33,708 nucleotides of DNA from Alphaproteobacteria bacterium (lineage in GTDB: Bacteria > Pseudomonadota > Alphaproteobacteria > Rhodobacterales > Rhodobacteraceae): NCBI GenBank assembly GCA_030429105.1, contig JAUIDE010000042.1:1-33708 (forward strand), read 5' to 3'. The translations under genes were made by a program, and so were the position numbers. The notes under the pieces are model-generated. The model did not search any database, had not been told where the DNA came from, and saw nothing but the letters and a program-made list of their open reading frames with translations. Below are positions 16,438 to 25,187 of this stretch, in pieces. Each line of letters opens with the position of its first letter. Positions within the stretch are counted from its first letter, which is position 1.

Positions 16438-17798
16438 GCGAGCCGCCGGCCCGAAAGACGCGCGAAGCGGATGGTGAGGAGGCAGGCGGCGACGATCAGC
16501 CCGGCGGCGAGCCCGATCCAGAGCCCTGCGCCGCCGAGCCCGAGCGGAAAGGCGAGGAGCGCCCCGCCGCCGACGCCGAGCGGCCAGTAGCAGAACCCCG
16601 CGATCCAGAGCGGCACATAGGCGTCCCTCAGCCCCCTCAGGCAGCGCGCCATGATCGCCTGCGCCCCGTCGAACACCTGGAAGATCGCGGCGACGACCAT
16701 GATCTGCGTCACCAGCGCCGCCACCTCGTCGAAGCCTGGCGCGGAGGCGGGGAGGAAAAGCCGCGTCATCTCCTCCGCCAGCAGGAGCGGCGCTGCGACG
16801 AGGAGCGTGAGCGCGACGGAGCCGAGTCCGAGCGCGACGAAGCCCGCCTGCCGGGCCCCTGCAGAATCTTCTCGCCCGACCGCATGGGCGACGCGGACCA
16901 TCCCCGCCTCGGCTATGCCAAGGGCGATGACGAAGGGAATGCCGATCCATGCCATCAGCACCTGATGCGCCGCCAGCATCCCCGCGCCGATCACGCCAGA
17001 AAGGAGTGCGACGGCTGTGAAAAGCCCCGCCTCCAGCCCCACCATCGCGCCGATGGGCAGGCCGAGGCGGAAGATCACGCGGATGATCTTCGGGTCGACC
17101 CTGAGCCGCGCGCGGAAGAGGCCGTAGCCGCGAAGCGCCGTCTTCCGGTAGATGTAGAGCGCGAGGGCGGCGAGCATCGACCAGCTGACGATCGAGGTGG
17201 CGAGCCCGGCGCCCGCGACGCCAAGCTCCGGAGCGCCCCAGCGGCCATGCACCAGCGCCTCCGCCAGCAGCCAGTTGAAGCCGACCGCGGCGACCGTGAT
17301 CGCCATGATCGGGCCGGTGCGGGAGAGCGCGGCGACGAAATCGCGAAGCGCGGTGAAGAGCAGCATGGCGGGGACGAAGGGCGTCAGCGCATGGAGGAAC
17401 GGCTCCGCCGCCGCCGCCACCGCCTCCTCTTGCCCGGCGAGGCGCATGATCGCGCCGAGGTTCCAGACAAGCGCCATGAGGGGGACGGAGAGGATCAGCG
17501 CCGTGATGAGACCCTGCCTCGCGGCGTGCCCCGCCTCCTGCTTCCGCCCCGCGCCCTCCGCCTGCGCGGCGAGAACGCCGGTGACGGAGAGGATCCCCAT
17601 CATTATGACCATGCCTTCATGGGCGAGGGAGGCGGCGAGTCCGACGGCGGCCAGCGGCTCCACGCCTAGCGAGCCGACGACGAGCTTAGTCGTCACGAAC
17701 ATCGCGTATTCGGCGAGATAGGCGGCGATCAGCGGCCCCGCGATGCGAAATAGGCGCCGCGCCTCCTCGGGCGGGGAATGTTCGGGCGTGAGGCGCAT
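16398..17798 (-). CDS. MATE-family multidrug efflux transporter
   Basis: A 466-residue inner-membrane protein with about 12 transmembrane segments in two similar halves, of the MATE (NorM-like) type that exports cationic compounds using Na+ or H+. Typical stretches are AGPLIAAYLAEYAMFVTTKLVVGSLG near the N-terminus and GLPIGAMVGLEAGLFTAVALLSGVIGA opening the second half. The start is placed at ATG 17798 (GGAG 6 bases upstream); the longer frame to 17888 adds a charged leader without membrane character. It converges on the glycosyltransferase gene with a 40-base overlap. Confidence 0.9.
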   Translation of the reverse strand: MRLTPEHSPPEEARRLFRIAGPLIAAYLAEYAMFVTTKLVVGSLGVEPLAAVGLAASLAHEGMVIMMGILSVTGVLAAQAEGAGRKQEAGHAARQGLITALILSVPLMALVWNLGAIMRLAGQEEAVAAAAEPFLHALTPFVPAMLLFTALRDFVAALSRTGPIMAITVAAVGFNWLLAEALVHGRWGAPELGVAGAGLATSIVSWSMLAALALYIYRKTALRGYGLFRARLRVDPKIIRVIFRLGLPIGAMVGLEAGLFTAVALLSGVIGAGMLAAHQVLMAWIGIPFVIALGIAEAGMVRVAHAVGREDSAGARQAGFVALGLGSVALTLLVAAPLLLAEEMTRLFLPASAPGFDEVAALVTQIMVVAAIFQVFDGAQAIMARCLRGLRDAYVPLWIAGFCYWPLGVGGGALLAFPLGLGGAGLWIGLAAGLIVAACLLTIRFARLSGRRLAQAAERAPEAAAS

Positions 17799-18091
17799 CT
17801 CCGGCTCCGTCAGGCTGGCTTTCGCCGCCTTGGGAGACCCAGGCAGGGCGTCTCGGTCGGGGATAGACCGACAGGCGCGCCCGGACAAGCCGAGGGTTCA
17901 GGTGGGTCAGCGCGGTCGCATCGGGCGTTGGCGCTAAGCTTCTCCCCGCAATCTCTATCCGCAACCGTTGTCGTTAGAGTCCGAAGCCGCATTGGTCAGA
18001 GCCGCAAGCCGCTCGCCACGCAGTCAATCGTGGGCGGCGACGAGGGTCGATTCGACAGCGGCCTGGTCGGTCGAGGCCCGACAAGCCGCTC
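17799..18091. other. 293-base gap upstream of the MATE gene
   Basis: No credible gene is seen. A hairpin at 17853-17871 (TCGGTC, 7-base loop, GACCGA) lies in the MATE leader and could be an operator or mRNA structure. A weak 5-bp stem follows the pyrE stop (around 18067-18090) without a T-run. The local GC is somewhat lower than in the flanking genes, as expected for non-coding DNA here. Confidence 0.45.
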
Positions 18092-18781
18092 TCAGGCCTT
18101 CTCGGCCCCGCCATGCGCGGCGGACCAGCCGTGCGGGTCGGCGAGGAACTCGCCCACCGCGTCCAGCGTCTTTTCGTCGAAATGGCGCTGGGCGCGGGCC
18201 TCGGCCAGCACGTCCCGCCAGGTTGCGAGGTGGTGGAGCGTAAGGCCTGCCTCGGCCAGAGATTCACGCGAGCCGGCGAAGATGTCGTAGAAGAAGAGGA
18301 CGAGCGTGTGGTCGCAGCGCGCGCCCGTCTTGCGGATCGCCTCGGCGAACTTCAGCTTGGAGCCGCCATCCGTCGTCAGGTCCTCCACGAGGAGGACGCG
18401 CTGGCCTTCGGAGATCACGCCCTCGATCTGCGCGTCGCGACCGAAGCCCTTGGGCTTCTTGCGGACATATTGCATCGGCAGGCCCATCCGCTCCGCGATC
18501 CAGGCGGCGAAGGGGATGCCCGCCGTCTCCCCACCGGCCACGGCGTCGAACGCCTCGAACCCGGCGTTGCGCATCAGCTTCGATACGGCGAAATCCATAA
18601 GGGCGGAGCGGATGCGTGGATAGGAGATGAGCTTCCGGCAGTCGATATAGACCGGACTGGAAAGGCCGGATGTGAACTTGAAGGGCGGGTCGGGGCGGAA
18701 ATGCACCGCCTGCACCTCGAGCAGCATCCGCGCGGTGTGCCGCGCCATCAGCGCTTCGTCGGGGAAGGAATTGGCGAACAT
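18092..18781 (-). CDS. pyrE: Orotate phosphoribosyltransferase
   Basis: A 229-residue OPRTase that converts orotate and PRPP to OMP in pyrimidine synthesis. The PRPP-binding motif [15 protein letters not shown] is intact, and [20 protein letters not shown] near 38-57 is the orotate-side loop. [11 protein letters not shown] carries the flexible-loop lysines. ATG 18781 is preferred because GAGG sits 5 bases upstream; a GTG at 18787, overlapping the pyrC stop, is in frame but has no spacing for a ribosome site. It is directly downstream of pyrC and almost certainly in the same operon. Confidence 0.95.
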   Translation of the reverse strand: MFANSFPDEALMARHTARMLLEVQAVHFRPDPPFKFTSGLSSPVYIDCRKLISYPRIRSALMDFAVSKLMRNAGFEAFDAVAGGETAGIPFAAWIAERMGLPMQYVRKKPKGFGRDAQIEGVISEGQRVLLVEDLTTDGGSKLKFAEAIRKTGARCDHTLVLFFYDIFAGSRESLAEAGLTLHHLATWRDVLAEARAQRHFDEKTLDAVGEFLADPHGWSAAHGGAEKA

Positions 18782-18783
18782 GC

Positions 18784-19821
18784 TCACCTCGCGACGCGCC
18801 AGTGGAGGGGGAAGCCCGGGTCGAACACGGTGACGGGCCCCTCGCCCGTCTCCAGTTTCGCAGGATAGGGGACGGGGTCGGCGCTCTTTTCCAGCGTGAT
18901 CTGGTCCGCATTCGGCGCCATGCCGTAGAAATCCGGCCCGTTGAGGGAGACGAAGGCCTCCAGCCGGTCCAGCGCCCCTGCCTCCTCGAACACATGGGCG
19001 AGGCAGGCGAGCGCGACGGGCGCGGTGAAGCAGCCGGCGCAGCCGCAGGCGGCCTCCTTAAGCGGGTCCACATGCGGCGCCGAATCGGTGCCGAGGAAGA
19101 AGGAGCGGGAGCCGGAGGTCGCCGCCTCCACCAACGCGAGGCGGTGCGTCTCCCGCTTCGCGACGGGGAGGCAGTAGTAATGCGGGCGGATGCCGCCGGC
19201 GAGGATGTGGTTGCGGTTGATGATGAGGTGATGAGCGGTGATCGTCGCCGCAAGCCCCTCCCCGCCCGTCCGCGCATAGGTCGCGCCCTCCGCCGTCGTC
19301 ACATGCTCCATGACGACGCGGAGCGTGGGATTGCGGCGGCGGAGCGGGTCGAGCACCCGGTCGATGAACACCGCCTCGCGGTCGAAGATGTCGATCTCGG
19401 GACGCGTGACCTCGCCATGGACGCAGAGCGGCAGGCCGATCTCCGCCATACGCTCCAGCACGGGCTGCACCTTGTCGAAATCCCGCACGCCGGAGGCGGA
19501 GTTGGTCGTCGCCCCGGCGGGATATAGCTTCACCGCGTGGACGAGCCCTTCGGCATGGGCGGCGGCGACGTCGTCCGCCTCCGTCGCCTCGGTGAGGTAG
19601 AGCGTCATCAGCGGCGTGAAGCCCGCGGCGCCCGGCGCAGCGAGGATGCGCTGGCGATAAGCGCGGGCGTCCGCCCCCGTCACGACGGGGGGGACGAGAT
19701 TGGGCATGATGATGGCGCGCGCGAAATCGCGCGCGCTCTCGGCCGTCACGGCGGCGAGCATCGCCCCGTCCCTGAGATGAAGATGCCAGTCGTCTGGGCG
19801 GCGGATCGTAAGGCTGGTCAT
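18784..19821 (-). CDS. pyrC: Dihydroorotase
   Basis: A 345-residue class II (homodimeric, E. coli-like) dihydroorotase that closes carbamoyl-aspartate to dihydroorotate. The zinc-binding motif D11-W-H13-L-H15-L-R17 is intact, the carboxylated lysine lies in [13 protein letters not shown] near 95-107, and CVHGEV and VMEHVTT supply further ligands. Near the end, LGTDSAPH holds the catalytic Asp. GGGAG lies 5 bases before ATG 19821. The end touches pyrE, giving a two-gene pyrimidine operon. Confidence 0.95.
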   Translation of the reverse strand: MTSLTIRRPDDWHLHLRDGAMLAAVTAESARDFARAIIMPNLVPPVVTGADARAYRQRILAAPGAAGFTPLMTLYLTEATEADDVAAAHAEGLVHAVKLYPAGATTNSASGVRDFDKVQPVLERMAEIGLPLCVHGEVTRPEIDIFDREAVFIDRVLDPLRRRNPTLRVVMEHVTTAEGATYARTGGEGLAATITAHHLIINRNHILAGGIRPHYYCLPVAKRETHRLALVEAATSGSRSFFLGTDSAPHVDPLKEAACGCAGCFTAPVALACLAHVFEEAGALDRLEAFVSLNGPDFYGMAPNADQITLEKSADPVPYPAKLETGEGPVTVFDPGFPLHWRVAR

Positions 19822-19864
19822 GCGGGCTCCCTGGGACGCTGGGCCGTCTTAGCGGCGCCGGCGC

Positions 19865-19884
19865 GAGCCCGCAATCGCGGGCTC
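19865..19884 (-). terminator. Hairpin at the end of the YegP-like gene
   Basis: A perfect 8-bp stem (GAGCCCGC / GCGGGCTC) with an AATC loop overlaps the stop codon of the YegP-like gene. A second palindrome, GCGCCGGCGC, lies at 19855-19864. There is no T-run, so a classical intrinsic terminator is not certain. It may also protect the transcript 3' end before the pyrC promoter region. Confidence 0.4.
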
Positions 19885-20194
19885 AGCCCTGCCAGCCCTG
19901 ACGGGCGGCGTTCGCCTCGCAATCGGACTTCTTCTTGTAGCCCTCGGAGGCGGCGCCGATGATGTTCCCGTTCACAGCCTTGCGGCGCCAGCGCCATTCG
20001 CCGCGCTTGTCCTCGTAGAATTCCCACTTGTCCTTCGGGTTAGGCCCCCGGTTCATGTTGGCTTCGCAATCGGATTTCTTGTCATAGCCTTCCGACGCGG
20101 CGCCCACGATCTGCCCGTTGGAAGCCTTGCGGCGCCAGCGCCACTCGCCGCGTTTGTCCTGATAGACCTCGAACGTATCGTTTTCCCCGACCAT
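19883..20194 (-). CDS. YegP-like (DUF1508) protein with two tandem repeats
   Basis: A 103-residue protein made of two copies of the same ~40-residue unit: F8 to N46 and W57 to N95, offset by 49 residues. Each contains DKRGEWRWRRKA, NGxI(V/I)GAASEGY and KKSDCEAN, the core of the YegP/DUF1508 family. The function of that family is not established; stress-linked expression has been reported for some members. ATG 20194 is chosen because AGGGA sits 9 bases upstream; the ATG at 20203 has AGGGA with no spacing. Two 38-base segments of the gene, 147 bases apart, differ at only two positions. Confidence 0.88.
   Translation of the reverse strand: MVGENDTFEVYQDKRGEWRWRRKASNGQIVGAASEGYDKKSDCEANMNRGPNPKDKWEFYEDKRGEWRWRRKAVNGNIIGAASEGYKKKSDCEANAARQGWQG
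19976..20160 (-). repeat. Internal DNA duplication in the YegP-like gene
   Basis: The segments 19976-20013 and 20123-20160 match at 36 of 38 bases, in phase with the protein repeat (147 bases = 49 codons). Elsewhere the two halves are less similar, so either the duplication is recent and diverging, or the DKRGEWRWRRKA core is under strong constraint, or gene conversion acts on it. Confidence 0.8.
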
Positions 20195-20374
20195 GAATCG
20201 CATTCCCTGTCTGTCCGGCGGCGCATCGCCCCGGCGGTTCTTGTTGGCCCCGAAGGGTGACGGATGATGCGTGAGGCCCCCGCCCCGCGCAAGTTTTCGT
20301 TAAGCGCGCGTGATGGCGGAAAGGGGGCGGGGCGGCGGCGCGGGCGGGGCGTTTGCGAGGCTCTTGCGGGGCGA

Positions 20375-20403
20375 TTGGCGCCCGCGGCGGGGCGGCCTAT
20401 GGT
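20375..20403 (+). promoter_or_regulatory. Candidate sigma-70 promoter giving a leaderless mRNA
   Basis: TTGGCG (20375-20380) and TATGGT (20398-20403) are separated by exactly 17 bases, each matching the consensus at 4 of 6 positions. The ATG of the secreted TPR gene starts 7 bases after the -10 box, where transcription would begin. No Shine-Dalgarno is seen before that ATG, which fits a leaderless transcript. Confidence 0.4.
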
Positions 20404-20409
20404 GCGCGA

Positions 20410-21240
20410 ATGAGATGCGCGGTCCTCCTTATGCTACCCCTCGTCCTCGTCGCGCCGCCGCCGGCCTCGGCGCAGGACGGTTCGCTCGCCCGCTGCGGCG
20501 CGCTGTCCGCCCCAGCGTCGGAAGTGGCGCATCATTGCCGCCGGGCGCTGGAACGGGGCGGTCTGCGGGCCGAACAGGCCTTCGGCGCGGCGCTCAACCT
20601 TGGCGACGCGCTCCTCGCGCTCGGCCGGCCTGGGGAGGCGAAGGCGGCCTTCGCCGCCGCCGCGGAGACGGGGCGGGAGGCGGGGCTCGACCGGGTGGAG
20701 CTGCATCTCGGCCTCGCGCGCGCGGAGGAAGAGCTGGGCGACCGCCGCGCCGCCGCCGGCGCCTTCGACCGCGCGCTCGCGCTCGCGCCACGGAGCGTCG
20801 ACGTGCGGCTTGCGCGCGGGGCGTTCTGGCTCCGGCTCGGGCAGGGGGAGGCTGCGCTCGAGGAGTTCGACGCCGCGCTAAGGCTAGACGGCGGGGATGC
20901 AGATGCGCGGTTCAACCGTGGGCTCACGCTTCTCTCGCTCGGGCGGGAGGGGGCGGCAGAGGCCGATTTCTCCGCCGTGATCCGTGATTATCCGCGCGAT
21001 TCGGGCGCGTTCTTCCACCGCGCCCGCGCGCGGGAGGCGGCGCGGCCCGAGGCGGCGCTTGCAGATTACGACGAGGCGGCGGCGCTCGCCCCGGAATGGT
21101 CCGACCCCTGGCTCGCCTCGGGCAGGCTGCTGGACCGGATGGGGCGGCGGGAGGACGCGAACAAACGCTATCGCCGCGCCTTCGAGCTCGGGGCGAAGGA
21201 CCCGGCGTTGCTGGAACGCATCCGCGCGCTCGGGGGGTGA
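20410..21240 (+). CDS. Secreted or periplasmic TPR protein
   Basis: A 276-residue protein with a clear signal peptide: MRCAVLLMLPLVLVAPPPASA, likely cleaved after ASA near residue 21. The mature part is a chain of TPR units from about 50 to 270, with repeats such as ALNLGDALLALGRPGEAKAAF, ARGAFWLRLGQGEAALEEFDAAL and NRGLTLLSLGREGAAEADF. It is probably a periplasmic scaffold; the partner is unknown. The start is placed at ATG 20410, where the signal peptide begins; the longer frame from 20353 adds a Gly/Ala-rich stretch that would spoil the signal. It converges on the cyclase gene with 30 bases between. Confidence 0.8.
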   Translation: MRCAVLLMLPLVLVAPPPASAQDGSLARCGALSAPASEVAHHCRRALERGGLRAEQAFGAALNLGDALLALGRPGEAKAAFAAAAETGREAGLDRVELHLGLARAEEELGDRRAAAGAFDRALALAPRSVDVRLARGAFWLRLGQGEAALEEFDAALRLDGGDADARFNRGLTLLSLGREGAAEADFSAVIRDYPRDSGAFFHRARAREAARPEAALADYDEAAALAPEWSDPWLASGRLLDRMGRREDANKRYRRAFELGAKDPALLERIRALGG

Positions 21241-21270
21241 GAGCGCCCGGCGCGACGGCCTGCCAGTCGC

Positions 21271-22509
21271 TCAGGAGGCGGCGCGGACGTAGTCCGCCGA
21301 AAAGGCGTCCCGCTCGCAGCGGCGTATGAAAAGCTCCACGGGCTGCGGCACGCCGGCGAGGACCTGAGGGCCGAGGCTCGCCCAGCAATCGGGCTCCACC
21401 GCGGCGATCTCTTTCGTCACCAGCACGGCGCGGCCGAGGATCTTGGAGGCGTCGTCCATCCGCGCCACCTCGTTCACCACCGCGCCGATGACGGAGAAGG
21501 AGAGCCGCGCCGGGACGCCGACATTGCCGAACATCACCTCGCCCGCGGCTATGGAGATGGAGAAGCGGAGCGGCAGGTCCGGCGCCGCCGCCAGCGCATC
21601 CTCCCGCCGGAGGAGGGCGGCTTCCATCGCCCGCAGCGCGGCGCGCGCCGCCTCCGCGCCGCCGATGTCGCCCTCGATCGGGAAGATGGCGAGCGCCGCG
21701 TCCCCCACATAGTCGAGAATCTCGCCGCCCTCGTCGATCACCGGCTGCGCCGCACAGTCGAAATAGGTCTTCAGGAGCGTGAGGTAGGCGTCGGGCTCCA
21801 TGCTTTCGGCCAGATGGGTCGAGCCGCGGAGGTCGACATAGTAGACGACCGCGCGGATCTTCGAGCCGTCGCCGCGCCGGATCTCCCCGGCCAGCGCTTT
21901 CGCGCCCGCGGTCGGCCCGAGATATGTGTGGGCGAGGTTGACCATCACACGCTGCTGGATCGCGACGCGACAGGCGACGGCGAAGCTGCGCTGGATGCGG
22001 TTCAGCGCCTCGATGTCCCCGCGGCTGAATCCCGTCTCCCGCTTCGTGGCCCAAGAGGCGATGATGCCTGTTCCCCGTCCCTCGAACTGCTGCACCTCGG
22101 CGATGCGGAAGGTGGAGGAGGTCATCAGGTAGTCGGTGTAGCCCTGCTCCTTGAACTCGTGCAGCACGTCAAAATCCAGCAGCGCGTCCGGACCGACAAG
22201 GCGGCGGCGCAGGCGGTCGAGCCCGTGGGTGAGGACGTGGTAGAACGGGCTGCGGAGCCAGCCCTCCGTCTGCCGGTTGGCGTGGGAATACTGGTGCAGC
22301 TTCGCGCCCGTCTCCGGGTTCCAGAAGATCTGCTCCGCCTGGAAGAGGGGATGGAGCGTCGGCCAGGTCAGCGCCGCGCGCTGGAGCGGCACGCCGATGC
22401 CGGCGAGGCGGGCGCAGAGCTGTTCGAAGAGCCGCTCTATATCCGGCTCGCCCAGCGACCGGTCGATCAGCCAGCTCTCGATTTCCTGGATCAGGCCGTC
22501 ATGCGACAT
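21271..22509 (-). CDS. Class III adenylate/guanylate cyclase
   Basis: A 412-residue soluble cyclase. Residues 1 to about 200 form a GAF-like or family-specific sensory region, ending in a helix leading to the catalytic domain at about 218-400. Metal ligands are D226 (in VDLRGST) and D270 (in DYVGD), 44 residues apart as in active cyclases. N346 and R350, needed for transition-state binding, are present (VVNEVAR). The position that is Lys in adenylate cyclases is D266, and the partner position is S339, so ATP specificity is not assured. Its start overlaps the end of the Popeye-like gene by 11 bases, with little ribosome site of its own, so it is probably translationally coupled. Confidence 0.88.
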   Translation of the reverse strand: MSHDGLIQEIESWLIDRSLGEPDIERLFEQLCARLAGIGVPLQRAALTWPTLHPLFQAEQIFWNPETGAKLHQYSHANRQTEGWLRSPFYHVLTHGLDRLRRRLVGPDALLDFDVLHEFKEQGYTDYLMTSSTFRIAEVQQFEGRGTGIIASWATKRETGFSRGDIEALNRIQRSFAVACRVAIQQRVMVNLAHTYLGPTAGAKALAGEIRRGDGSKIRAVVYYVDLRGSTHLAESMEPDAYLTLLKTYFDCAAQPVIDEGGEILDYVGDAALAIFPIEGDIGGAEAARAALRAMEAALLRREDALAAAPDLPLRFSISIAAGEVMFGNVGVPARLSFSVIGAVVNEVARMDDASKILGRAVLVTKEIAAVEPDCWASLGPQVLAGVPQPVELFIRRCERDAFSADYVRAAS

Positions 22510-23245
22510 GCGCGGAAGATAAGCCGCGCGGGCCGGGAGCGCCAGCCTCGCGGGCGCCCGTCTCCCGGGCGCCGGCGCCGATATGGATGCCGTCCGCCAC
22601 CTTCCGCGCCATGTCCCGCGCGATGAGGGCCTCCACCGCGCGCTCGAGCTGCGGCGCGCGGCGGAGGGCGGCGGAGAGGCGGTCCCTCCGCCATCGGATC
22701 GCGGCGCCGCCGGCTTCGAGCGCTACGGTGGCGGAGGCGGGCTCCTTCAGCACGAAGCTGATTTCCCCGATGAAGGTCATCTCCGGGATGGCGAAGCGGC
22801 GCCCGGCCTTTTCCGCCGTGGCCTCGCCGCGGGTGACGAACCAGAGGAATTCTGGCGTGACGCCTTCGGTCGTCAGCTTCAGGGCGCGGGCGGGTTCCAC
22901 CGGCTCGCCGAGACGCATGAGCGCGCGGAACTCGCCCGGCTGGAGCCCGCGCATCGCCGCGAAAACGGGGCGGGAGGCGGCGGGGAGGATGGTGAAATGG
23001 CGGCTGTAGAGGAGACGGAGAAGCCCGAATAGATTGGCGCCGTTGATCGCGAGGCTCGCCGCGATGGCGCCCCAGAGCGGCTCCGGCCGCATGTAGTAAT
23101 AGGCGATGTAGAAGGCGGAGCCGAGCAGGAGAAGGGCCCGGAGAAGCGCCTGGTCGCGGAACAGGAAGCCGAGGATATAGGCCAGCGTGGCGCAGGCGAG
23201 GAGCCACCCGCCGCCCGCCAGAGTCTCCGCCACGATCGCCCGCAT
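22499..23245 (-). CDS. Popeye-type membrane cyclic-nucleotide-binding protein
   Basis: A 248-residue protein with three membrane segments (about 13-29, 36-52 and 56-77) followed by a cytoplasmic cyclic-nucleotide-binding fold at about 85-215. This is the layout of Popeye-domain (POPDC) proteins and their bacterial relatives. The phosphate-binding cassette is recognisable as G160-E161-I-S-F...P169-A-S-A-T-V174. The canonical Arg after the Pro is Ala, as non-standard cassettes are in animal Popeye proteins. GAGGG lies 4 bases before ATG 23245. It overlaps the cyclase gene downstream and lies 79 bases after metG. It is probably the receptor for the cyclase product; ion-channel or transporter partners are unknown. 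Confidence 0.75.
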   Translation of the reverse strand: MRAIVAETLAGGGWLLACATLAYILGFLFRDQALLRALLLLGSAFYIAYYYMRPEPLWGAIAASLAINGANLFGLLRLLYSRHFTILPAASRPVFAAMRGLQPGEFRALMRLGEPVEPARALKLTTEGVTPEFLWFVTRGEATAEKAGRRFAIPEMTFIGEISFVLKEPASATVALEAGGAAIRWRRDRLSAALRRAPQLERAVEALIARDMARKVADGIHIGAGARETGAREAGAPGPRGLSSAHVA

Positions 23246-23302
23246 CCCGCCCTCGCCTGTTGTCTTTCAACCGCAGATAGCGTGGCGTGGGGTCGGGCGG
23301 GA

Positions 23303-23316
23303 GTGCAGGGCTGCAC
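23303..23316 (-). terminator. Small hairpin after metG
   Basis: A perfect GTGCAG-CC-CTGCAC hairpin on the minus strand, 8 bases past the metG stop and before the Popeye-like gene. It lacks a T-run, so it may only partly reduce read-through into the cyclic-nucleotide pair. Confidence 0.3.
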
Positions 23317-23324
23317 GCGGCGGC

Positions 23325-25043
23325 TCAGCCCTTTCCGGCGAAGCGGGCCTCCAGCGCCTCGCGCCGTTCGTCGTCCAGCTTGGCGAAGAGGACGTCCGGC
23401 GTCGTGAAGGCGTGGCCGGGGGGGAGGGCGGCGAGCGCCGCCTCCGCGCTTTCCGGCCAGGGTTCGTTCTCCGGCAGGCCGAGCGCGGTGAGCATCGCGC
23501 CCGATGCGTCCGGGATGAAGGGGCGGGAGAGGATGGCGTAGAGGCGGACGAGGTTGAGGCCTGTGCGGACGATCATCGCCGCCTCTTCCGGGCTTTCCTT
23601 CACCTTCGTCCAGGGCGCGGCGCGCTGAAGATATTCGTTGCCCGCGACCCAGATCGCGCGGAGCGCCTGCGCCGCGCGGCGCACCTCGATGGCCTCCATC
23701 GCACGCTCATACTCCGCAAGGCGCCGGGACAGTTCCACCGCAAGCTCCGTCTCCTCCGGCCCCGGCGCGCCGCCTTCGGGCAGAGCCTCCCCGAAACGGG
23801 AGCGACAGAACTTGGTGATCCGGGAGACGAAATTGCCGAGGACGTCCGCGAGGTCCTTGTTCACGCCGTTCTGGAAGCTCTCCCAGGTGAAGTCGGAATC
23901 CGAGCTTTCGGGGACGTTGGAGAGGAGCCACCAGCGCCAGTAATCGGCGGGGAGGATCTCCAGCGCCTGGTCCATGAACACGCCGCGGCCGGAGGAGGTG
24001 GAGAATTTCCCGCCCTCGTAATTGAGATAGTTGAAGCTCTTGATGTAATCGACGAGCTTCCACGGCTCGGCCGAGCCCATCAGCGTGGCGGGGAAGGAGA
24101 GGGTGTGGAAGGGCACGTTGTCCTTCCCCATGAACTGCGTGTAGCGGACGTCGCCCGCGCCCTCGTCCGCGCGCCACCAGCGGCGCCAGCCCTCCTCGCC
24201 CAGCCCGTGAGCGTCCGCCCATTCCGCCGTCGCGGCGATGTATTCGATCGGGGCGTCGAACCAGACGTAGAAGACCTTGCCCTCCATGCCGGGCCACGCC
24301 TTCTCGCCCTTCCGCACGGGGATGCCCCAGTCGAGATCGCGGGTGATGGAGCGGTCCTGCAGCCCCTCGCCGTCATCCAGCCACTTGCGCGCGATGGATG
24401 TGGTGAGGATCGGCCATCCCTCCCGGGTGTCGATCCATTCCCGGAGATGCGCGCGCATGGCGGATTGCCGGAGGTGGAGGTGCTTCGTCTCCCGCACTTC
24501 GAGGTCGGTGGAGCCTGAGATGGCGGAGCGGGGGTTGATGAGGTCCGTCGGGTCGAGCTGCTTGGTGCAGTTCTCGCACTGATCGCCGCGGGCCTTCTCG
24601 TAGCCGCAGTTCGGGCAGGTCCCCTCGATGTAGCGGTCGGGGAGGAAGCGGCCGTCCGCCTTCGAATAAACCTGCCGCTCCATGACCTCGTCGATCAGCC
24701 CGGCGGCGGCGAGCCGTTCCGCGAAATGCTGCGTCAGGCGGCGGTTCCGGTCGGAGGAGGAACGGCCGAAATGGTCGAAGGAGAGGCGGAATCCGTCCGC
24801 GATGTCCTTCTGCACGCGCCACATGCGGGCGCAGTATTCGGCCACGGGCTCCCCGGCCTTCGCCGCGGCGAGTTCCGCAGGGGTGCCGTGCTCGTCCGTC
24901 GCGCAGATGAAGAGCACCTCGTGGCCGCGGGCGCGCATGTAGCGGGCGTGAAGGTCGGCCGGGAGCTGCGAGCCGACGAGATTCCCGAGATGCTTGATCC
25001 CGTTGATATAGGGCAGGGCGGACGTGATGAGGATGCGCGCCAT
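23325..25043 (-). CDS. metG: Methionyl-tRNA synthetase
   Basis: A 572-residue class I synthetase. The HIGH motif is H18-L-G-N21 and the KMSKS motif is K346-F-S-T-S350. A zinc knuckle is formed by C143, C146, C156 and C159. The anticodon-binding domain follows ([20 protein letters not shown] onward). The C-terminal tRNA-binding (Trbp111-like) domain seen in some MetRS is absent, which is normal for this family. GGAGG lies 5 bases before ATG 25043. TTATAG at 25075-25070 on the minus strand is a possible -10 box. Popeye-like and cyclase genes follow on the same strand. Confidence 0.96.
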   Translation of the reverse strand: MARILITSALPYINGIKHLGNLVGSQLPADLHARYMRARGHEVLFICATDEHGTPAELAAAKAGEPVAEYCARMWRVQKDIADGFRLSFDHFGRSSSDRNRRLTQHFAERLAAAGLIDEVMERQVYSKADGRFLPDRYIEGTCPNCGYEKARGDQCENCTKQLDPTDLINPRSAISGSTDLEVRETKHLHLRQSAMRAHLREWIDTREGWPILTTSIARKWLDDGEGLQDRSITRDLDWGIPVRKGEKAWPGMEGKVFYVWFDAPIEYIAATAEWADAHGLGEEGWRRWWRADEGAGDVRYTQFMGKDNVPFHTLSFPATLMGSAEPWKLVDYIKSFNYLNYEGGKFSTSSGRGVFMDQALEILPADYWRWWLLSNVPESSDSDFTWESFQNGVNKDLADVLGNFVSRITKFCRSRFGEALPEGGAPGPEETELAVELSRRLAEYERAMEAIEVRRAAQALRAIWVAGNEYLQRAAPWTKVKESPEEAAMIVRTGLNLVRLYAILSRPFIPDASGAMLTALGLPENEPWPESAEAALAALPPGHAFTTPDVLFAKLDDERREALEARFAGKG

Positions 25044-25187
25044 CGAGGCCTCCGAGACTTGTGGGCGCGCTATAACGGATCATGGCGCGAAGGGCGAGAC
25101 GGGCGCTGCGCGCGCAACGCGCGCTCGATTCGGCGGAAATTAGGAAGATTCCGTTAACCGTGATCTCCGCAGTAGCCGGAGACAGCC
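25044..25187. promoter_or_regulatory. Divergent control region between metG and the lipoprotein gene
   Basis: A 144-base gap with both 5' ends. A stem at 25108-25124 (GCGCGCG, CAA, CGCGCGC) sits near the middle. A TTATAG on the minus strand is a possible metG -10 box, with no clear -35. GGAG 6 bases before ATG 25188 is the ribosome site for the lipoprotein. Confidence 0.35.

Noticed and set aside
25108-25124. A GCGCGCG hairpin as an intrinsic terminator
   Set aside because: It lies in a divergent gap at two gene starts and has no T-run; alternating GC is expected by chance here.
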